From: Drechslerella dactyloides
Taxonomy: Eukaryota > Ascomycota > Orbiliomycetes > Orbiliales > Orbiliaceae
Reading direction: 5' to 3'
Assembly (NCBI GenBank): GCA_020064725.1
Contig: JAGTWJ010000001.1
Coordinates: 4,650,001-4,714,000, forward strand
Length of the DNA: 64,000 nt
In this document: positions 56,545 to 64,000 of the stretch, piece by piece
How the letters are laid out: each line of letters starts with the position of its first letter
Position numbering within the stretch: the first letter of the stretch is position 1
Notes under the pieces: generated by a model
Databases searched by the model: none
What the model was told of the DNA's origin: nothing
Seen by the model: only the letters and a program-made list of their open reading frames with translations
Made by a program: the position numbers and the translations under genes

Positions 56545-59017
56545 ATGCCGGACTTTTCGCAGCCTGTCGCAATAGCCCAGTACCAGAATCTTCAGCTCCA
56601 TCAGCAGCCTCCTCCCCCTTCAGCTGATGTCTATGACGAGGACTTCGATGGTGGACCCCACGGGTACCCCGGTTCAGGAATGGGCGGGCTGCCTACGGGT
56701 TTGCCGGCTAATGGAATGGGCTACTCTTCTCTCCCCTTAAGATCCAACTCACACCCCGGCGTACCCACCACCACGACAGAATACCTGATATCATCGCAAA
56801 CCATTCCGCCTACGACGTTGTTCCCCCAATCCGCGCCTCTAGCACCTACCCAAACGATACCATCCTCACTGTATGCGGACGATGTGATGCAAGGTTCCGT
56901 GAAAGTCGAAGCGTCGCCTCCGCCTCCTGGGTCAGGTTCGACGAACAGCCAGCAGTACCTGCGAGTCGCACGATTCGTAGGCCCTCCACCCGTGCCCCTA
57001 GCATGCACAGAGTGTCGGAGCCGGCATCTGAAGTGCGATGCCGGGACCCCGAGCTGTTCGAGATGCGTGACCGATCGACGAGAGTGTATATACGTGAAGA
57101 GCCGGAGGGGATGGAAAGGAAGCAGGAGACGGTCGGCTCAGAACCGGTCAGGGAGTGTTAGCGGCGGAGAAGGCGGGTTTGGGGTTATGAGTGACGGCGG
57201 CGGCAATGGTACAATTCCCCATCCTTCGCACGCGATACATCTTCACCCCTCTTTTCGAATTCTCTACATTTTTTGCTTTTTCGGACATATCCGAGCTCGA
57301 GCTGGAGGTCTGAAATGGACCAACAGAGCTTTCCCCCGTTGCAATCCGTTAGACGAAGGGCTGACAACGGTTGGGTGCATTTTCCAGAACGCGGCTCGAC
57401 CTCAAGGGCGTCGTCCCAGACACGGCAGGCATCCGTCGTCTCTACCAACTCGAATGCAACCGTCTCGCCCACCAGCTCACCGCCGCTGTCGAGGACGCAG
57501 GTCAGCGTCGGACCTCCTGCGCCGAGCGCACTCGAAAATGTCAGGAATCACTACAGAGGGTCTACGAATTTCGCTTCTGTGCACGACCACGTCCCGCCTC
57601 AACCCACCGCCAATCTGATCCAGCTGTACTATGCATACTTTCACTCCGCGCATCCCTTCATATTGCCCCCAGCGTACCTGATCAAGACGGCGGCAGCTAA
57701 ACTAACCCAGCTGCTACCCGTCATGCGATTTATCGGGTCGTTCTATGCGCCATCAGCCCCACACCAATCCTTCCGAGACGCGGCGGACTTTACGCTGTTT
57801 CAGCAAAATGCCCCGCGGAACTCGTTTACTGTGCAGGCGATGCTGCTGTTTGCGATAGGGCTGCACGCGGACAACATGCAGGAAAGGAGCGGTCAGGTCA
57901 AAGATATAGCGATCGACATGGCGCTAGAGCTCGGGATGAACCTGGAGGGATTCGCGGAGGCGGCAGGCGAGGGCGACCCTGTTATCGAAGAGAGCTGGAG
58001 ACGGACATGGTGGGAGCTGTATTTTCTCGACGGGATCTTTGCCGGGGTTCACCAACGCGATTGCTTCCGGCTGTGGAGCGTGGAATGCACCGTTCCGCTG
58101 CCATGCGAGGAGGCGGAGTACCTAACCAGCCGGATACCACCAACGAGATCATTGGTTGACTTTGACGATCGCTATTTTGCGGAGGACACCCGGCCGTTCT
58201 CATCGTACGCGTACCGTGTTGAAGCCGTGCGGATACTCGGGCAGGTGCTCGCGTGCGGCGGGAGCGACAACCCAGACGACCCGCGGGTGGATTCCGCGGA
58301 CACAAGCCTGGTGAACTGGATGCTGCACCTGCCGGCCAACAAGAAGGAGCTGGTCGACAAGGACGGCAAGGTCGACGAGATGCTGTTCCAGGCACACATG
58401 GTGATAAATGCGTAAGTGCGCCATCGAGCTTTTCCAACGTCGCGCAAAAACACAACTTTGCTAAGTACTTTTTTCATTTTCGAACGTGCAGCGCGTCGAT
58501 ATACCTGCACCGGCCGAAATCGCACCTCGCGATCTCGCTAGTTCCCGACGAGACATCCTGCACTCCACCCACGCAATGGACGACGACATCGAAGCCCGTC
58601 GCGTTCCACACGACCAAGGCGATCCGCGCGGCGGACGCGATATCGAAGCTGGTGACGCTGCCGACACCGCTGATCAAACACACGCCGTTCTTCACGTGCA
58701 TCATCACGCTCAGCTCGATCGTGCATCTGTCCGCGTGCTCGTGGCTGCTGTACGGCGAGGAAGGGTTCATGGCGAAGGAGCGGATACGGCTGAGCGTCGG
58801 CGCGCTCAAGACGCTAGAGGACATCTGGCACATCGCGCAGTGCGTGCTCATGCAGGTGAAGGTCGTCTCGCGGGAGGTCTTCGCGCTGCCGCGGCCGGAG
58901 GGGGCGCGAGGGGGCGGGATACTGACGGAGGAGGGGTTTGCGCGGCTGATTGACGAGGAGCAGGGGATCGATCTGATCGAGGGCGGCGAGATGCCGCTAC
59001 AGTGGGACGGACAGTGA
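56545..59017 (+). CDS. Zn2Cys6 fungal transcription factor
   Basis: Three exons, 56545-57208, 57388-58411 and 58492-59017, give 737 residues. The start at 56545 is the first ATG followed by continuous family-like sequence; the frame is open upstream. Residues 1-145 are Pro/Gln/Ser-rich. A binuclear zinc cluster has Cys at 154, 157, 164, 171, 174 and 181 (C-x2-C-x6-C-x6-C-x2-C-x6-C), followed by a basic linker KSRRGWKGSRRR. The middle homology (fungal-specific) domain spans about 290-620, with LIQLYYAYFHSAHPFILP, WRRTWWELYFLDG and, across intron 2, MVINAASIYLHRP. All six Cys are present. Intron 1 (179 bases) ends TTTTCCAG; a shorter intron was rejected because the frame fails. Target genes cannot be deduced. 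It converges on the aminotransferase. Confidence 0.9.
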
Positions 59018-60279
59018 GTAAGTGCAGCGCCATCGGTAGGATAAGTATAAGTATACGTATACGAGTGCGAAAGGTGCTATGTCATATACCTGGTAAGAGA
59101 CGGAAGCGATGCGACGAATAACGAAAGCTTTTGCCAAAGAACAAAAAGAATAGATGAGAGGGAGGGCCTTTCTTTCCGACCAAAGCGACACGATCTGATG
59201 CCTTTGAGCTGAATTTTCTTTTCGTTTTTCGTTTTTGATATACAATCTAATCCATCATGCAATGTGCGCACGGCATTTAGAAGCAAGCATGTATTTTTTA
59301 CTGACTGACGGGTTGGACTGGCACTGCGATTATATATCCTGCATGCATGTATGACGACCTTCGCTTTTTGAGACGGACGATATGACATCTATTTAATATC
59401 TACTCGGCCTGGGTTATTTGTTTCCTTTTTATCTTTTTCGGTCGTTGTGGTTTACAGGATCGATAGCGGTTGGGATTTCGAACCGTGCGTGTTCCGTGCA
59501 CGCGGCATGGTCTGTTTTGCATACCTAGTAGTATATAGTAACTTACATATAGCTCACTCTTTTAATCTTTTAGCTAATATAAACCGTCGAATCCATGCAT
59601 GTGCTTGCGTTTTGTTATTCTGTTCGCCGGCCGTTGGTTTGCTCTGTCGGTTCATTTACTTTAATTAATTTTTTCCTTCAGCGGGCGCGGCGATTCATGT
59701 GTTTGACACGGTAGTATACCAAACAACAGCCAGTTATCGGAGACGATTATGACGCGATGATGGGTGTCGGGGACGGGTGATCCCTACAGTTGCACGCCGT
59801 TTTAAAATTTAGGAGGAAACGGCGTATCTCCCCGCTGGACGTTTCGGGATTTACGTAATTGCATTACGAGAGGGAAATGGAGCTGTGGTAGCTTTCTCCT
59901 CGGGAGCCGGCAATGTGCAGATATCGATCTTTCCGGTCCGAGGAGATGCATGCCCGTGCGGATGCGCGTGTTATTTTTTTCCCATGCAAGCACGTTGGTT
60001 AATCTATTGGAATCGGTGCGTGTCTGCGGTTAATTGATAACCTTATCTCGTAAACGAGACTGCTATTGATAAGTCTGGTTTATGTTAACGGCGAATAGTT
60101 CTCTATTTAGGATAGTGTACCACAGGTATTTTGCAATACGGTACAGTTGTGTCTATAGTAGTAGGTATAGATAGGCATGTCGGACGCACCCGGCGCATGC
60201 ATGCTGGATGGAATAGTTAGTCCGCATTACTCGTGCCCTGGCAAATTAATTATTTACTTATTGCAACATCGATCCAACA
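59018..60279. other. convergent spacer, transcription factor/aminotransferase
   Basis: 1.26 kb of AT-rich DNA with T-rich 3'-end-like tracts (59210-59240, 59410-59440 and 59660-59680). No gene seen. Confidence 0.5.
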
Positions 60280-62490
60280 TTAGCAAAAGTGCGGGACGCC
60301 CATCTCGAGCTCCCCGCCGTACGCATCCGCCGCCGCCGCCGCCTTCTTCTCCTCATCCTCGCTCGGTGGGAACTCGGTCAGCTCGAAAAACTCCTTGACG
60401 CCCCGCCCGAAATTCTCGCTCGCGCGCTTCAAATCGTCCATCTCGACCGCCGCAAAGCACAGCCGCAGATACTTCCACCCGTCGCCGTGGCTCTCGTCGT
60501 CGTCGTCGGTCGGCGGGACGAAAAACTGCCCGGGACACACTAAACACAGCAGGTCCGGGCCCGCCAGATACCGGAACAGGGCATCCATGATTCGCGGGCC
60601 GTTCGTGCCGTCGTAGAGTCTGTGAATCTCAAAATACACGCGCACCCAGACAAACATGCCGCCCATGGGGCGCTCGAACTCGTACAGCTCCTTGACGGCC
60701 TTGTGCACCAGGCTGTACTTTCCCCCAGGCCCGTCGATGACGTTGCCGTCGTCGTCGCGCACGCGGATGTTCTTCAGGTGGATTATGGTTACCGTGCGGG
60801 ATTCCTCTAGTGCGGCGCACATTAGCGTTGCGCGCTGCTCGTACTTCTCGCGCAGGAGGGACAGCCAGGTTATCCAGCCGGACATGCCCCAGGTGTTCAC
60901 GAGGAGTTTGGAGACGAGCGCCTGGATTGCGCCGGAGGGGAACTGCGTGCTGCTGTCGGTCAGGCGGAGGATGCGCTCCGTGAAGCGCGGGTGGCCAATC
61001 CTTTTCGTTCAAGCGGTCCGGTTAGTATAGGTATATCTATGTGAGGGTAGGATATGTGGTGTTGGGACCTACAGCCAGCCGAGTCGGCAGCCGGGCGCCA
61101 TGCTCTTAGAAAAGGTGTCGAAGCGGAGGACGCGGCCGTCGGTGTCGAGCGTGATATATGACGGCGTGAGCCTTGCCAGGAAGGTCCGGTTGTCCGGCAG
61201 GGTGGGGAAGAGGTCGTACTGCAGGAACCAGTAAGGGTCGTCTTCGAGGATGATGATGTCGTACTGCTGGCAGAGCGCGTATATCTCCCTGCGGCGCTCG
61301 ATGCCCAGCACGCCGGACGTCGGGTTTTGGCCCTGTCTAGTAGCTGTCAGCGTCGGCTTTACATGTAGGGATGCGGGGAGTTTCGTACGTACGTGACTGT
61401 GTACATGAGGTGCGGACGCGGTCCGTCGTTGTCGGTGTCCCAGGAGTCAAGGATTTCCCGCAAGCCGCCGTCGCCGTCGGCCATCATGCCTTCTTTGTCC
61501 ATTTCGACGGGCACGATTCCGATGCCCAGCATGGCGGCGGCTGCAACTCACACCGTCAGTCACATATCTCCCATATACATGTTGCGGTAGGTATTGATGA
61601 ACATACTCTGAGGGCCGCCGCTGTAGACGTACTTCTCCACCAGCATCTTGTCCCCGCGCGCTCTATCGCCGAGTATGTTCAAGGCCTTGGACAAGCCATC
61701 GGTGTTCCCGCACGTCATGATGACCTCCGGCGAATCGTAGGGGATCCGGCCCTGATGCTGGTGTTTCACCGCAAACTCCTTCACGAAAGCCCGCAGCTTT
61801 GGGAAGCCCTCGACGGCGGAGTACTGCAGCGCCGAGGCGAGGTAGACGTCCGTCAGCGGATCCCCGGCCGGCGGGTCGAATTTCGGGACGGTGATGTGTC
61901 TGGTGCGCTTCGAGGACTTGAGCATGGAGAGCAGCGAGGCGTTCATGGACTCGGCGAAGCGGTCGGACGAGGCGACGGAGGCGGAGAGGGTGTCGAAGGG
62001 GAAGTAGCTTGGTGCCGGGAGCCCACCCGCCAGATTGACGATGCCCGGTACTGTCATATATCATATCAGTCAACATGTTCACATATCCACGCACCGACGA
62101 GGAGAGTGATAGTTGGGTATGGAGAATCCCACCTGTCCGGTACTTGTACAGTCCCTTGATATTAGACTGCTTCAGCGACCGCGCCAGCAGCGACAGATGG
62201 TGCGACAGGTCCAGCGGCGGCGGCCGAGGTTCAGTCTCAATCTCAATCTCAGCCGCCGGCTCGTCGTCCATCTTCTCGTGCACGAGATGCGACGCGCTGC
62301 AACGACCCTGCTCGATATCCGCAGGCGAACACCGCGTGCAAACCCCGTTACTCGTACTCCCATTCACCAACGACGACGACGACGACGAAGACGACATGTT
62401 TTTCGACGACAGCGAGAAGGGCGGGCGGGCGCTGGCACTGCACTCGACGAAATGTCGGAGGAAGAATGCGAGGTCCTGCGAGACGGACAT
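60280..62490 (-). CDS. class I PLP aminotransferase, Aro8-like
   Basis: Five exons on the minus strand, 62490-62133, 62050-61607, 61540-61389, 61332-61073 and 61000-60280, give 644 residues. The first 110 or so residues include a Ser run and an acidic stretch, with no clear signal peptide. The fold type I core starts GIVNLAGGLPAPSYFPF. Further motifs are MTCGNTDGLSKALN, the PQTAAMLGIGIVPVEMD junction, YTVTYGQNPTSG, ILEDDPYWFLQY and FDTFSKSMAPGCRLGW, in which the Lys near 394 binds PLP. The C-terminal part contains STQFPSGAIQALVSKLL and FERPMGGMFVWV. This matches the Aro8/alpha-aminoadipate aminotransferase family, acting on aromatic amino acids, kynurenine or 2-aminoadipate. The exact substrate cannot be told. 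It is slightly longer than yeast Aro8 (about 500 residues). Confidence 0.9.
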
Positions 62491-64000
62491 CGCGGCCGGA
62501 GGCCTGCCTCGGATGCGCCGGCCTAATTTGTACGGTCCGCCGTTTGGCTTTTTTCGTCCGTCTTAATAATCAATTGCAGTCGGTCGGTTGGTCTCATGCA
62601 CCTCTCTTATCGCGGGATCGATATAAAGTCCGTATACGTATACCAGCGACGAAAGAGGGAGGAGATAAGGCGTGAATCCCAGACGACGGTCCCGGTCCCA
62701 GTCTGTCTTCTGGCGTCGCAATCGCAAGCTAGACGGTACTTATATAGCTTATGCAAATATAATACTTATCATCAGCGGTTCTCGATATAAAATATTATAC
62801 CAGTCGGATGGAGGGAGGGCGGCGGCGTCCTCCTTATCTGCACATGCAAACGGTTGATATAAAGCTGCCATCTCAGCGGTAGTAGCCATGGTGGGATGCA
62901 TATGGCCGGATGGTAGGATGAGGTCGAACCGATGCAGCTCGACACGTCGGTTGACGCACGTCGTGTCCGGCCATGCATGCGGGCGAATCGATTCAGCATG
63001 CCTGGGGATATGTATGTACCACTTTGCTGTCAAGAATTGACTGGGTGGATTTTGATTCGCGATGCATTGCCTCGGCTGAGGACGATATGTATGTTCCGGC
63101 TGCATTTCGAACTCAATCTCCCCCCCGCCTTATACTAAAAAGAGAGAGGTTCCATCGGCAGACAGGCGGACGGCGCCCTGCACGGCAGCTAGCGGGTGAT
63201 GGATACCTAGATGGATACTAGCAGCATTCCTGCGAACCGATGCGCTGTCGAGAAATCGAACGGGGCGGAACAACTCAACGGCGCGACTATTATAACCACA
63301 CCCCTGTCACGACCCTTGCCCATGCTCTCGACTCTTGAATGCTTAGCTAGACGCACGAAGCTGTACGGATCGGTAAAAGAAAGTGATCAAAAAATACAGT
63401 AAAAAAAAGAACGATCCCTCGAACCAGATTCGAACCTAGGAGGTCCTGTCAGCGATATGTTTGGAAACATACGAGGAGTATTGTATGATGAAGCCGCGAC
63501 TTACTGGTGACCTGCAGGTTACTATTTCCAGAGGTTATCCGGAGACTGTTACAGCCTGTTGTGATACCAACTACACCATCGAGGGCGGCTTTGTGATAAG
63601 AGCCCGGCGGCCGGTTGGCAGTCTATAAATTTGTCCACCTGTGAAGTACTCGTTCGTGTGATCGATTCCTCGTTCGTCCCGCTGTCGGTACCTATACGGT
63701 TGATGTATACGTATGTGTACTCACTGCATCCCACGGACATCACCGCCACCACCATTGCGTATAGAGAGAGGCTCCATTGAGCTGTACATGGTATAAGATC
63801 ATTGGATCGATAGAGCCGACGGGAGGAATCTTCTGGAGGTAAGGTCCCGATGATGATGCTTTTGAGTAGACGGTGAAGTTTCAACTGCCCTATTGCCGCC
63901 CTGTTGCATTTTGCCCCGCAACACAGAAAACCACATCCTCCCAACATCTCGCCATGCTTATTCACATTCATACATCACCAGTCAAGTCTGGTCTCGAGAC
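62491..64000. other. aminotransferase upstream region to window end
   Basis: 1.5 kb without a supportable protein gene. CATGCATG-type stretches and A runs are present, and a pol III-like signal lies at 63401-63436. The minus-strand frame at 63549-63971 has no recognisable motif. Confidence 0.45.
63401..63436 (-). ncRNA. possible pol III gene 3' end (B-box-like plus T8)
   Basis: On the minus strand GGTTCGAATCT (63436-63426) matches 10 of 11 positions of the tRNA B box (GGTTCGANTCC). It is followed 17 bases later by a T8 run (63408-63401), the spacing expected for a tRNA 3' end and terminator. The T-stem has mismatches, the acceptor pairing partner lies only about 60 bases upstream, and no good A box is seen. 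A degenerate tRNA or tRNA-derived repeat is the most that can be proposed. Confidence 0.25.

Noticed and set aside
57209..57306. shorter first intron in the Zn2Cys6 gene ending near 57295-57307
   Set aside because: Acceptors at these positions are out of phase with the donor at 57209. The acceptor TTTTCCAG ending at 57387 restores the frame exactly.
56545..62490. a secondary-metabolite or amino-acid catabolism cluster formed by the transcription factor and aminotransferase
   Set aside because: Two convergent genes without transporters, synthases or oxidases do not support a cluster, and adjacency may be chance.

Overview
The window is nuclear DNA of a filamentous ascomycete fungus, probably Pezizomycotina. 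The evidence is short GT-AG introns with CTAAC/CTGAC-type branch sites, CT-rich promoters, a Zn2Cys6 regulator, a Get5-type protein and typical fungal forms of Nop2, Trm6, Cwc27 and cofilin. The species cannot be named from this sequence. No CRISPR array, operon, rRNA gene or intact transposon is visible.

Layout. 0.6-8.3 kb is compact housekeeping sequence: a PIG-P (GPI19-type) protein, an unrecognised gene, a phosducin-like protein and NOP2, which converge with only about 120 bases between stop codons, then a small membrane protein of unknown role. 9.2-12.7 kb holds two divergently transcribed, related secreted proteins with a CGxC motif resembling double-psi beta-barrel (expansin/RlpA-like) proteins, about 2.5 kb apart in otherwise empty DNA. 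14.9-23.3 kb carries a MINDY-type deubiquitinase, TRM6/GCD10 and a Pin4/Cip-like RRM-R3H protein. About 7 kb without a supportable gene lies upstream of the latter.

30.5-42.2 kb carries histone H2A.Z, cofilin (with an ATG-only coding exon and an 11-base microexon), an unknown membrane protein, mitochondrial HSP60, GET5 and the spliceosomal cyclophilin CWC27. 43.0-44.5 kb is an unrecognised Ala/Pro/Gln-rich gene. 44.5-50.8 and 52.1-56.5 kb are long gene-poor stretches around a coiled-coil protein gene. The last part has a Zn2Cys6 transcription factor converging on a five-exon Aro8-like aminotransferase, and a weak pol III-like signal near 63.4 kb.

The genes do not form a pathway or an obvious secondary-metabolite cluster. 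Most are conserved single-copy housekeeping genes (GPI anchors, rRNA and tRNA methylation, chaperones, ER protein targeting, splicing, chromatin, actin). The accessory or novel material is the secreted pair, the orphan genes and the gene-free blocks. Exon boundaries were worked out by hand from frame, splice motifs and family conservation, and every multi-exon model below sums to a whole number of codons.
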